From Irpex lacteus (Eukaryota > Basidiomycota > Agaricomycetes > Polyporales > Irpicaceae): 64,000 bases of DNA. Position 1 is the first letter of the stretch. Every line of letters starts with the position of its first letter. Shown one piece after another: positions 1 to 10,601 of the stretch. The position numbers were made by a program, and so were the translations under genes. Below the pieces are notes generated by a model that was not told where the DNA came from, made no database searches, and saw only the letters and a program-made list of their open reading frames with translations. Location of the stretch: positions 58,241-122,240 of the forward strand of contig MQVO02000052.1 in NCBI GenBank assembly GCA_001986395.2, written 5' to 3'.

Positions 1-1190
1 TGTCTCTCCGAAGCCTACAAAACCGCATAAACGGCGAAAGGCCTCCGCTGCTTCATCTGCCACGCCCGCTCAGAACCCTCAAGTCAAGGAGGAGGAGAAA
101 AAGCCTATCGTACACTGGACAGAGAGTGAAATCGACAAGCTCGTCCATCACGTTCTTGACGATGACGGTGTCCTTCTCGGACGGGTTGGCGGAACGAAGA
201 AGTTGTCGCTTCATGACGCGAAGAAGGTAAGTTGTTACGGCTTTCATTTCATGATGTTCTTTTGACGTATTATATCCTTATTAGCTATCGCGAGAAGTCT
301 TCGCAGGTGTACGGAGTGCTGAGTCCATTCGCACCAAGTTTGGTGACTTGCGTAGGACCTTCGATTGGATCCGGGAGCTGGAGTCATTCACCGGTGGTGG
401 TGGGGATCCGGACGAGACTCAAGGCGAGGACGACGTACTTTCGGTCCGCATCTCCAATGCTCGCCGTGCTGGAAAGGAGGTCGGGCTGCTTACCGCTGAG
501 AAGTTCGAGACTTTCAAGCGCCGTGGCTGGTACAAAAGCTTCGCTAACGTGTGAGTAAGCTTACTTACCTTCTGAACTATCTCCGATCTGATGTTGTATA
601 GTATGCGAGATCATGTTGGTATGGTTCGTCCACAAGTGTTCAACTCTGAGAGTCTTAGCGACGAGGACCGGGCAGTAATCGAGCTGCAGTCGGATGAATC
701 GGAGGGTGAGCAGGAGGTTGCAGATCGGAACGCAGCGCTCACACCAAGCACACCTAAGCCTAGTCATCCCACCCCATCGGCCTCTCGTACCCCACTCTCA
801 CCTACTCCGGACCATGTCGTGTCGAAGCCCGACTCCTCTGTTCCCGCTGCCCCCACGCCCTCATCATCCGCTTCGGCTGTTCTGCCATCACGTGGCCGTA
901 GCCAGACACCTGCAGCTCCTGTCCCACCTCACAAGCCCAAGGCACCTAAGCTCAAGGGTAGCTTTGAGCAGCTTCTTCAGGCTAATGCTGACAGGTTTAG
1001 CACAGTTTGTGACAAACTTGTTGCGCACCTTGATGGGCTCAAGTCTGCCCGTGAGAAGCAGGAGCAGGCTTTGGAGAGGACCTTGACGCTGAAGGCAGCT
1101 CAGAAAGCTGTGAGTGATCCGAACAGCAGCGCAGAGTTTAGAGCAGCTGCAGAGAAGGTTTTAATGGGGCAGTTTGCGAAAATGCAGTAG
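1..1190 (+). CDS. SANT/Myb-like accessory protein of a PIF/Harbinger transposon (5' end outside window)
   Basis: Three exons are visible: up to 226, 285-550 and 602-1190, each bounded by GTAAGT or GTGAGT donors and TAG acceptors; the reading frame enters the window at base 2, so the start codon lies outside. The visible part begins with a basic Ser/Ala-rich tail, then a SANT/Myb-like helical region starting at HWTESEIDKLV and running through the RTKFGDLRRTFDWIREL segment. The C-terminal exon has an acidic patch, a Pro/Ser/Thr-rich linker and a final predicted helical region near KQEQALERTLTLKAAQKA. In Harbinger elements the SANT-like partner binds the element ends and helps bring transposase into the nucleus; that role is inferred here from the neighbour. 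The stop lies 43 bp from the stop of the convergent transposase, the expected two-gene layout. No frame disruption is visible. Confidence 0.8.
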
Positions 1191-1233
1191 AGTTCCTGTT
1201 CCACCAAGTTGACAATAAATTGTTTACGTTTTA

Positions 1234-2830
1234 TTATCTTATGAGCCTATTTAATAAATTAAACCGCATTTGGTGGCCTGCCTCTCGGAGTGATGCATCT
1301 GTTTCATTTGCGGGTATGTCAATGTCTATATCCTCAACCAGTTCTCCCTGCAAACCTCTGTCATCTTCCTCAGCTACAACCAGGTCTTCCTCCTCCTCAT
1401 CTCCACCTAGCCAATCCTGCGGATGATCGTCATACTCAATGCAGAGGTTATGGACAATCATAAGTGATTCAATGACTCGATATCCTTCCCTCATGTCGGC
1501 AGGAGTGGGAAAGAATTGCAACGCACGAAATCGCTTCTTCAACAAGCCAAAAGCATGTTCAACGTAAATGCGCTTATTTGAGATCAACTTGTTGAATTGG
1601 CGGCGTCGGGTTTTCTCCTGTGCATCACATTCATTGACCTCTGGTTCAGTGAACGGACGAAGAAGGTATGGAGAAGAGGGATAGCCTAATTAATCTTACA
1701 TATCAGAAGGTTACGACACCGAATAGTAACACTTACCTTTGTCAGCGAGAAGATATTCACCTTGAGCAAATTTTTGATGTCGGTGGCGCCATACGCTCGA
1801 TTTTTTCCACATTGTAGCATCGTTGACACATCCTGGCCAACCAAGCTCAAAGTTGATGAACCGCAAATCATGATCAACAATTGCCTGGATGTTGAGCTGA
1901 GATCAAGAATATAAATTCAGCAACTGTGTTGGAACCGAGATCACAATACTCACTGCTGGGTATCGCTTTCGACAAAAGTACAATGCACCTTGCACTTTTG
2001 GAATAGTTGTGAGGCGGATCAAGCTGCCATCTACAACACCTATGCATTCGTCAAAACCATTCTCACCGAAATCAGCTTTGGACTCGGCACGGCGTGCTTG
2101 ATTGGGCCACACTACAACCCGCCTGTATCCAAGCTGCCGAAATGCTCGAGTGACACGTCGACAGTAAAGGAATACTGCTCCAAGGCTTACGCCCATCTTG
2201 TGTGCCACTGTTCGGGGATCACCACCCAACGCTCCATAGCGTAGCAGATAACACGCGAGTTGGAAGCGGACAGGGCGTTGAGGTTTCCAACCGGAAGAAT
2301 GAAAGATAGGGCATGGCTGCAAATATGCAACAAGCCGATCAAACGTTCTTCGGCCAACACTATATACCATAGTTAGAATGTCTGATCATTGATGCATAAC
2401 ATTTATTGAGATTTGAACGTTACCGGAATTCATGGCGGAAGTCACGATCAGCCCACCCCAAAGCTGCTTCAAACCATTGCACACCTTCTGGGTGTTGCGC
2501 ATACTTGCCGCGTGAAGAATCCTGCTCCAAAGCGGCTGCCAGAGTAACTGTCTGCATACCGAGCTCCTCAAGAAGAAGCTTTGTCGCAGCCGCCGCCACC
2601 CGTTCCTCCTCGCGCAAGGCATTTCGATTGATAGCCGTGTCGATAGCATCGTCTGAACTTGACCCTTCGCTGTCGGCACCGTCGAAGTCCGAGTCTGAGT
2701 CGTCGTCGTAGAGGTAATCTTCTACCGTCATAATCTCATCGTATAGCTGGCTGGTCATCTCGATGGCTGCATTTTGAACCAGGAGAAGCTGTTGTAGCTC
2801 TCTCTTCGAAGGACGTCGCGCACCACCCAT
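1234..2830 (-). CDS. PIF/Harbinger DDE transposase (DDE_Tnp_4 / HARBI1-like)
   Basis: Four exons read continuously: 2830-2424, 2359-1954, 1896-1737 and 1685-1234. The exon-1 product starts MGGARRPSKREL and carries an acidic Asp/Ser stretch. The catalytic domain follows: a helix-turn-helix-like part (DPRTVAHKMGVSLGAVF), then first Asp in GVVDGSLI, second Asp in PGCVNDATMW and the Glu in YVEHAFGLLKKRF, i.e. the complete DDE triad of the DDE_Tnp_4 family. The C-terminus is acidic. Length (about 470 residues) fits a full transposase. All four exons stay in frame with ordinary splice sites, so the gene looks intact rather than decayed. Enzyme role known for the family: cut-and-paste transposition with a 3-bp target duplication. 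Activity here is inferred only. Confidence 0.9.
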
Positions 2831-2876
2831 GGTAATAATTAAGTTTAATCACGCCCGACTCGCTTATCGTAAATAC

Positions 2877-2907
2877 AAACAAAGCGCGTTGTGTGTAAAC
2901 AAAGCGC
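2877..2907. repeat. Pair of 11-bp direct repeats upstream of the transposase
   Basis: AAACAAAGCGC occurs at 2877-2887 and again at 2897-2907, a 20-bp period, 47 bp upstream of the transposase start. Subterminal direct repeats that bind the transposase or the SANT protein are common in Harbinger elements, so these are candidates for such sites. The terminal inverted repeat itself cannot be defined because the other end of the element is outside the window. Confidence 0.4.
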
Positions 2908-2981
2908 ATCGGTCGCGCGAGGGCGGGCTGATGACGCGTCACCCTGTCACGGGCGCTCCTCGGCACACCGGCAATGACGAC

Positions 2982-3036
2982 CAACCCACCAGATCAACCG
3001 AATCCACCAAACCCACCGAGTCAACCGAGTCCACCA
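2982..3036. repeat. Short degenerate CCACC/CAACCGA tandem repeat
   Basis: A low-complexity stretch made of alternating cCACCa, CAACCGA and ACCGAGT blocks with an approximate 8-10 bp period. It reads as Ser/Thr/Glu-rich peptide in one frame but no supported gene covers it. Confidence 0.4.
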
Positions 3037-3348
3037 GAGAGAATTGAGCCTACCTTCAACTGGGAATTCTTCTCGTTCCAAATCACCTGGAAGTGACCGT
3101 TCTCCGTCTTCTTTGCCTACACGTTGCACACAACGCCCGCCCATATCCATGCCTTATCACATCCCTTGACATCCCCACGCGCATCGTAAGATTTCAAGGG
3201 ACACCCAACTTCTTGGCCTGGCTGTGCTGAGAGGAACATCTGTAACGCGAATTGAGTCGTGCATCTGAGGTCCGAGGATGACAGTGGAATTCAAAGCTTT
3301 TCACTTGCTGCGACGGACTTTGCATGACGCAGATCCGGGCCTGTGCAC
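3037..3348. other. Intergenic stretch, no gene seen
   Basis: Between the transposon flank and the satellite block. Short open frames on both strands lack splice-consistent extensions or recognisable motifs. The right end of the Harbinger element must lie somewhere between 2830 and here. Confidence 0.5.
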
Positions 3349-3373
3349 GGAAAATTGGGGTATGGCAAGGGGA

Positions 3374-3390
3374 GCCCGCCGAAGGCGGGC
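3374..3390. repeat. Perfect hairpin in the first 122-bp segment (copy at 3652-3668)
   Basis: GCCCGCC, loop GAA, GGCGGGC: 7-bp GC-only arms with a 3-nt loop. It recurs exactly 278 bp downstream. Confidence 0.8.
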
Positions 3391-3482
3391 CCCCCGCGAA
3401 ATTTGGACCTAAGACCAGGGGTGGCAGGGGTCAAAGAGGCGCCCGCACGTGCACCAGTTAGGTACTGTATAGGGGGCGCCAG

Positions 3483-3504
3483 CTTGGGTCGGGCAGGACC
3501 CAAG
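3483..3504. repeat. Perfect hairpin in the first 77-bp unit (repeated in all five units)
   Basis: CTTGGGTC, loop GGGCAG, GACCCAAG: 8-bp arms. It is repeated at the same offset in the units beginning 3548, 3749, 3826 and 3903. Confidence 0.8.
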
Positions 3505-4236
3505 GGACCCAGTTAGGTCCACCCCTGGCCATGAGGAAGTACCTTATAGGGGGCGCCAGCTTGGGTCGGGCAGGACCCAAGGGACCCAGTTAGGTCCACC
3601 CCTGGCCATGAGGAAGTACCTTATAGGGAAAATTGGGTCATGGCAAGGGGAGCCCGCCGAAGGCGGGCCCCCCGCGAAATTTGGACCTAAGACCAGGGGT
3701 GGCAGGGGTCAAAGAGGCGCCCGCACGTGCACCAGTTAGGTACTGTATAGGGGGCGCCAGCTTGGGTCGGGCAGGACCCAAGGGACCCAGTTAGGTCCAC
3801 CCCTGGCCATGAGGAAGTACCTTATAGGGGGCGCCAGCTTGGGTCGGGCAGGACCCAAGGGACCCAGTTAGGTCCACCCCTGGCCATGAGGAAGTACCTT
3901 ATAGGGGGCGCCAGCTTGGGTCGGGCAGGACCCAAGGGACCCAGTTAGGTCCACCCCTGGCCATGAGGAAGTACCTCTGTGGACGGGCTATGCAACTCGG
4001 CGCCGAAGAGGGCGCTCCTTCCACGTTCCGCGACATTGACATCCCGATGGCCTGGATCTCGGCATGGTTAACGCTGAAGTGTATATAGCTGTGGCCACAC
4101 AGAACGAATACATTAAATACGACAATTGCTTGATACAGGATCGTGAATGCTTGTATAATACAGATGCAAGAGCGGGTCAGATTTCCTGGCAGTACATACA
4201 TCAAGTCTCAAGATATTAGTGACAGGCTTCATGGCT

Positions 4237-7200
4237 TCAAGCTGGGGTCGAATCTGCCTCGAGAGCAGCAATGTCAACTCTATGGACGGTCTCGATGACC
4301 TCTGCGCCTTTGCGAGCAAAGACCAACTGGTGAATAGAATATCGTCAGTGTCTGACTTAGATAGTCAAACCGCGAATCACGAACCATATAAGGATTAGCA
4401 GTAGAGCCCGTGGTGTCAGCGAACACCTCCTCCTTCGAGACGACAGTGACACTCGAGTCGTTGTACTTGAACCACTGGTCCGGGTTGGCAGGGAGATTGC
4501 GAGAGTAGAAGAAGTAGTGCCCGAACGACGGTGAAGATCCTCTGTGGATGAAGACCGAGCTCAACTCGTACAACGCCGCATTGTCGTTTTTCCACAAGTC
4601 CTCAAGCTCCTTCTTCAGCTTGCTTGCATTCGCGCGTTCCTTCTCGAGCTGAGACACAACTAGAGATTGCTCGTGGCTAACGCGAGAAATCAAGTCAGAG
4701 TCTCCTCCAGTCAACTCTGGCTGAGTCGAGAGGAACTCAGCGGTGGCTCCAAGAGCAGGGGCGAATGGTGCGTGCTAGGATAGCTTGAGTACTACGCTTA
4801 CATTATAGTAAGTTCTTTACTCACCTTGCCCTGGGTAAGGCGCTGGATACGGTCTCTGCTGGTGTTGAGCCGAGTCTGGATATCCTTGGACCGCGACCTC
4901 TTCTCAGGATCCGCGCTGTCCAAGAAACGATCCATGCAAAGCGTCTCTCCGAACTTGACATACGCCTGAGACTTGTACGCCTGCTGAGTCTCTCTATCGA
5001 ATTGAACTCGCTAGATCAAGTGGGTCCAGAGTTAGCAATGTTATCAACCACTACATGAAATAAGCGCACCTGAAGCTGAATCTGTAGAAGAGGAGGCAAT
5101 TCCGTGATTGTGACCTCCATGCGCTTCTTCGTGCCCTCGAGCTCCACAATGTCATCGAAATATCTGCCGAGCCCGTCGTACAGATCGAAGCCTTCATCGG
5201 CCACGTTCAGATGAAGATGCGAAAACAGATCTTCCTTCTCGTGCGTTGAATTCGTACGATGCTTCGCGGCGTCTTCTGAGCGTAAATGCGTAAGTCGCTG
5301 GCGTTTCTTGCCGTAGAACAGCCTACAAGCACAGTCGTAAATTCCTGTTTGTAACAAGCGTGTCTGCGAGAGTACTCACCGCTTGATGATACTAGTCTTG
5401 TCTGTTGCAGCACCGCCAACTTCCTGGTTTTGCAAGTCAAGCAGAGCAGTCTCGATCTGGAACATGCAGTTATCCATGCACTCCGATACGTCATGTTGAC
5501 GACCTGGACAGTGATATCAGATATTCACTCTTGTACAGCTTGTGCGTAGTCACCAAAGACGCACCGAACATCATGATTGAATCTGCTGCAGCGCGTTTCC
5601 TAGGAGGCAGTGGAGGAGCCTTCTCCTCAGTCGCAGGCTTCTTCGACTTGTCCTTCATCTCGACGTCCTCCTGACGAGGCGGACTCTTCTTGAGCTTAGC
5701 CGGAGACGAGCTGGCAGGAGGGCTGGCCCGACGAGTTTCAACAGGCGACGACGGCTTCGACACCATCACGAAACCATCCTTGTCAGCATCAACATGCTCG
5801 TTGTCTACATCCATATCAGACGACTTTCTTGTCGGGTGGCGGTTCCGCTTGCCTAGGACTGAACCGGACGGGGAGGACTCACGGGGAGGCGACTGGGATG
5901 CTCTTTCTTGAGGTGGACGGGCTGGGCCGTCTTCGACGAGAGTGGCATCGGTGTCGTTGGAGGCATCTGTGCTCGAGCCACCGCTCACGTCATCCTCCTC
6001 TTCGTCTTGCGATGTGACTAGGGCGAGCTTGGCCAGATCTAAGGATGGAGTCACGGCGGCTTGGTCGCAATACTCGAGGTTCCAAAAGAGCTCGGCAAGT
6101 TGGTTGACGACTGGAGGTTCAGTGAGCCATGCAAAAGACTGTCAGCAAGTAATAGCTTACACTTCTTGGAGCGAGAAACTTCTCTTCGAGTAACTATTCT
6201 GCCGCCAACGCGATGCTTCTTGAGCTCGTCATCTGTGAATTTACTGGGATCGGCGAGTTTGCCTCCCATTGGGGCCACGGCAGCACGTAGGTCCTTGATC
6301 GTGTAGAAGTACTGAATGCAATGTCAGCCTTTCTCTGAGGATTGCGCCGGATTACTAACCTGCAACAAGGAATTGAGATAACACGTGTTCCCCAGCTGGT
6401 TAAGACCCCGCGGCATGTCCAACCGAGTCTCAGAGGTGGCATCCCCGGCTGAAAAGGTGACCATTAAGGAGGGTCAACGAACATTGAATATACGACTTAC
6501 GATCAAGGCCAGTCTCGAGGAATTGACGGAGTCGGCCGCTATCTCTTACTTCCGCTATGACGTTGAGAGCCTCACGCATCTTGTCGGCCTGAGCAGGTTG
6601 GTCCTCCACCTTGACGAAAACACTTCTATGAACAAACTCACCCAGTTAGAGATCCACTTCCTAGGACTCACCCGCATATTGAAGATCGTCACGAGCATGT
6701 CCTCGTCCGTATCGTGGGGAACTTCCAAGGTTGAATAAGCCGCGTCCGGTGTCATCAGGCTCACTTTGCCCTGTTCCCATGCCTTCCGTAGCTCCGGGTT
6801 TTGCCTCTGGTCAGCGACGATCTTGAACGCTTCGTTGAGGTCGGTACGAAGCTGTGCTCCTTCTGGGTCATGCCATGAACGTTTCACCGCGTCCTTCCAA
6901 GCCTGGATGATGAAACTCGTTGGGACGTCGTCCTCCAGCTCGACGCCCAGTGTGTTGTCCTTTCCAAATCCTAGGATTTCCAGAGCTTTATTGTAGTCGG
7001 AGAATGTGAATCGATGTCGCGATCTTTCTTCAACTACGAGCATTTGCAGAGGGTCCGGTGGGTTGACGCCGAGGTTCTTCATCGTCTCGACGATTTCGTT
7101 AAGATGAGTGAAGTAGGTGATGGTGGAGGCAGGGTCGCAACGACACTGCGCGAGATAGGCGAACATAAGAATCTCTGTGAAATGTTGAGAGAGGTCATAT

Positions 7201-9219
7201 TTGTGATAACAGAAGACTATATTTACCAGGCGAGTAGGACGTTGGTGTTAGACCCAAGTCCTCCCAAGCCCTCTCCAAAGGCTCATAGCCAATCAACCGC
7301 GGCGGTAGCAACCCTCGTGGGACTAGAAACCAAAGCTGCGTCAATGATTTAGGCTGTACCGATATGACCCAACGCACTCTGGTTGAGATGAGCACCAATG
7401 GCAGATTGGACCATCTCCGTTGCGCTCTGGACATTCACATGAAGAACTTGGGTATGATATCCACCCAAATCCTCTGTTGGGGGTATTAGCACATAAACAC
7501 TCAGAAAATGGCAGGTAACCCACTGGGCTTGCTCTTGAGATACAATGTCAGCCAAGTGCTTATCTCAACCCAAGCACGAAGGAGTTTCGCTCTGCTGCGT
7601 TTGCCTGCTGGCGTTGTGGGGTCGACAGATGGTGGATTCAAAGCTATTTCCGTATCCTCCGACAGAGACTGCACGGTAAAGTCAAGTGATTCAAAGACGC
7701 GTTGCCTGCGTGGTCATTTAAGAAAAGTTGAGAACCTCATGCATCTTTACACACGATACTCGCGAAAACTCACACTGTAGGTGACCACCCAATCTTGGAT
7801 TGGAATTTCGGTCGTCCGACTGGGAGAACACGGTTCTCTCCTCGCCATAGACGGTTCTCCACTATACTGTTCACGCAACGTTTGAGGCCAAGCAATAAAC
7901 GCAAATACATTATGGCATGGGGTAATTAGATACATATCATGCAGAGGTAGAGTCGAAACATACGTGATGATTGTCTCCCAGCCAGATACGACCGCGATTG
8001 AACTTGTCTTGCCCACTGTAGGGTTCTCGGACTTATCTTTTACGAATTCTTCCACCCTTCGTAATGGGATAACTCCTGGTATGACATGCTGGGAGACCAG
8101 GCAGTACACCGAGCACTGGCAACAAACGTAGAGGTCCAGAAGGTCGCCTTCAGGTTCCTCGACACTTTCCCCCTGCGTACTCGTCTCGCCTGCATCACCC
8201 TCAATTCGAAGGGTGACGCTCCTGTTCCTCCGCTTCTGCCGCACCTCCGACTCCCATTCGCTTCGCTTGAACGGAATATTCAAGGTACGAGCATCAACCG
8301 CTGCAGCGTATTTATGGAAGTGATGAGTTCGGTTAGCTTGGCTCACTACGTTCTCCGCATCGCCCACGCAAGAAGCTGTCCGTTTACGCCTAGTCTGGTC
8401 CGGAAGCGGATGCTCGTATTGGTACGAGGGCACAATGGGAGGCAGGACCGTCGATGAGCACCAATACAGCAGAACCCATCCATTGTGTTCTTTACAATAG
8501 TACGCATTCGGATGGGGAATAGCAGTCCGGATCTCGTCAGCACTTGGAGGAGGAACCGGGTTAGCAGGTGGCGGGGACGAGCCTCCAGCTGCGGAGGAAG
8601 AAGCCGACGCTGTAGAGGAGGTGGAAGCGTGTTTGGGGGGTGGTGCGCTCGCTGTGACTGAGTACAAGGTGTGCTCCGGATTATGAAGACAGTGAGATAA
8701 TAATGGTGGAAGTATACCGGGTCCAGGTCTCTTGTGTTTCTCCCGAGTGGCCTGATCGCACCAGTTACACTCTTCCTCATCGTTCCTGCCATCGATGTCT
8801 ACCTGTTTAGCTGCACTATTATCCCAAGTGCCCCAGCCGGCTTCCCAAGGAGTAGGGTCAACTGCACCCCAGCCGTCCTCAGCGATAAGGGGAGGAATTG
8901 GTTCATCATCCACCAACTCTGGTTCACGGAACGGCGACACCTCTTTGGTCTTGTGGTACGGAGGCGGCGACGAAGGAGGAGCGTAGGTTGTATACGAAGA
9001 GCCAGTAGCTCTAGACTGTGACTTGGAAGTTGCATCCGTGGCAGTCCCATAGAATGTTGATGCAGGGATGGGGGCGTGCGCATCTTTGCTGGGAGTAGGA
9101 AGAGGTCGACGAGCCTTTGGTGCTTGGTTCTCCTTCTCCAATGGCTCCGCGTCGACAGACTGCTTCCTGGAAGGTGATAGAGGCTTCGAATGCTGTCGTG
9201 GTGGTGTGCTTCCGCTCAT
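4237..9219 (-). CDS. UBP2: Ubiquitin-specific protease, Ubp2 / USP25-28-like
   Basis: A multi-exon cysteine deubiquitinase that removes ubiquitin from conjugates; in yeast Ubp2 works with the Rsp5 ligase. Exons resolved at the 5' end: 9219-7964, 7866-7774, 7705-7524, 7473-7360, 7322-7227, 7174-6672, 6609-6501, 6448 onward. The N-terminal 800 residues carry the Ubp2-family region (LDLYVCCQCSVYC, WETIITIVENRLW, KLLRAWVEIS, HVNVQSATEMVQSAIGAH). The catalytic Cys box is GLNQLGNTCYLNSLLQ (Cys near residue 807), the QDV-type box is RQHDVSECMDN, and the His box is GHYFFYSRNLPANPDQWFKYND near the C-terminus. A long acidic/Ser-rich insert (about 5500-6050) splits the catalytic domain, as usual for this family. 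The last intron precedes LVFARKGAEVIE and the stop is at 4237. The catalytic residues look intact. One intron (7323-7359) is only 37 nt. Confidence 0.88.
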
Positions 9220-9558
9220 GATGACTGGAATACGGAAGAGTTTACACGAAGGAGATGCGCATGCGCAACAAGCAGGGCCTGCTCATTATGCATCTCATAT
9301 TATTTTACTGTACTTATCCGATAAGCCCCTTTTGGAAGTTAAGTAACATTGAGCGCTAATTCATCACTAACTTCGCGTATTCCTCGAACTCACACCCTTG
9401 CAACGAATACAACTTGACTACTCCGAATACTCTGATTTTCCTCACAAGAGTCCTGCGCACAAGCTCTGAAGTACAATGTATTGCTGATAGCTTAAACGTA
9501 TCGACTATACTTCACAAATGATTCATTAACTTCTCGTGGTTTGTTTGTCGGTTCATTC
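9220..9558. other. Intergenic: upstream of UBP2 and downstream of the first SDR gene
   Basis: Nothing recognisable; the stretch must hold the UBP2 promoter (- strand) and the 3' UTR of the first short-chain dehydrogenase. Confidence 0.5.
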
Positions 9559-10601
9559 TCAAGGATGCTCCAGTAAGTAGCCTCCGTCGACCACGACAGT
9601 CTATGCCAAAGTAAGCTTCCTGTATACCTAATGATGAAGCGCGAAATACTTACTTGACCATAGAGGTACTGGTTGCAGGCCAAGAGCAACGCGGTTTGCG
9701 CCATGTCTGTGTCTGACCCTGGTCGCCCAGCAGGGATACCTTTCTTCTTCCCATAGTCGTTGTCGACGGGGATCTGAGACTTGTTGGTTTCATCCTTTCC
9801 ATCCGCTGAGAGACGTGAGCCTCAATGCCCAGGGAGGCAGCCAATGTACGTACCGGTCATTTGACTTGGGAAAATGCCAGGCGCGATTGAGTTGACACGA
9901 ATATGCACTCCAGGTTTCCTTAATTCTTGAGCCAGGAGGGTGTTGAGATGTATAGTCGCAGCCTTGGAGACGTTATACATGAAGTGATGCTGGGTTGTGC
10001 GAGTGATTCCGGACATGGACGATATATTGATGACACTCGGAGTGTAGTCAGGTCGTTTGGCAGCGGTGAGCAGAGGGAGGAACGCGACGGTCGTAAAGAA
10101 GTATCTGCATGATCGTAAGTGCCAAAGTCTTCATACTGACGCGACGAGACCTTACCCGATGACATTTGTGCGATATGTTGCTTCCCAGTTGTCCCAACTT
10201 TCGTTCCAAAGAGCCTCTTGCAACGCCTCCGCACTCTCCTCTGCCGCGTCCGTGTTGCTTGTCTCTAAGCTCACGCCGGCATTGTTTACTAGTACGTCGA
10301 GCTTCTTCTCCTTGGCCTTGATCTCATTTGCGAGCGTTTGGATAGACTCCTTGCTGTTGATATCTGCGGTCACGGGGATAAGCTGGCCCTTATGGTTGGC
10401 GAGCTTAGCACCCCAGGTCTCAGCTGTCTTTAACAGAACATCACTCCGTCGAGCAACGATATAAACCCGGGCTCCGTTATTTGCGAAGGCCTGAGCTATC
10501 ATCAATCCGATGCCCGTGCCACCTCCTGTGACAAGCACGGTCCATCCTTCGACGTTGAACAAACTCGTAGTGGCGAATCCGGCGGGGTTGTGGACTGACA
10601 T
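9559..10601 (-). CDS. Short-chain dehydrogenase/reductase, copy 1 of a tandem pair
   Basis: Four exons (10601-10156, 10104-9854, 9805-9654, 9600-9559) give a 296-residue classical SDR. The Rossmann NAD(P)-binding signature is TGGGTGIG near residue 26; NNAG follows in VLVNNAGV; the active-site Ser/Tyr/Lys set is in SSMSGITRTTQHHFMYNVSK; RVNSIAPGIFPSQM is the usual post-catalytic loop; the end is VVVDGGYLLEHP. The residue after the Rossmann strand (VARRSDVL) suggests NADP preference. Substrate is not deducible; close fungal homologues are often labelled RhlG-like 3-oxoacyl reductases, a label that carries little biochemical weight. It is followed head-to-tail by a second copy at 11205-12258, with a shared promoter motif. 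Confidence 0.9.

Larger units (their letters stand above)
3349..3979. repeat. Nested GC-rich satellite: 77-bp units within a 278-bp higher-order repeat
   Basis: Five copies of a 77-bp unit start at 3471, 3548, 3749, 3826 and 3903. A different 122-bp segment precedes the first two copies (3349-3470) and the last three (3627-3748), so that segment plus two 77-bp units recurs with a period of 278 bp. Copies are almost identical; I see one small difference between the two 122-bp segments (GGGGTA against GGGTCA) and divergence at the very end of the last unit. Each 77-bp unit holds a perfect hairpin with 8-bp arms (CTTGGGTC / GACCCAAG) and 6-nt loop; each 122-bp segment holds GCCCGCC-GAA-GGCGGGC. 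The near identity implies recent amplification or gene conversion. Confidence 0.93.

Noticed and set aside
3291..3503. Open reading frame running through the satellite on the - strand
   Set aside because: Its codons follow the repeat period and it ends within the first 77-bp unit; there is no motif and no continuation, so it is not a gene.
3349..3979. CRISPR-like array
   Set aside because: Repeats are contiguous with no unique spacers, in a eukaryotic genome; this is a tandem satellite.
7320..7560. Two compensating frameshifts in the Ubp2-like gene
   Set aside because: A 49-nt intron (7474-7522, donor GTGGGT, branch GCTAAT) and a 37-nt intron (7323-7359) restore one continuous frame with family-like residues, so no frameshift is needed.
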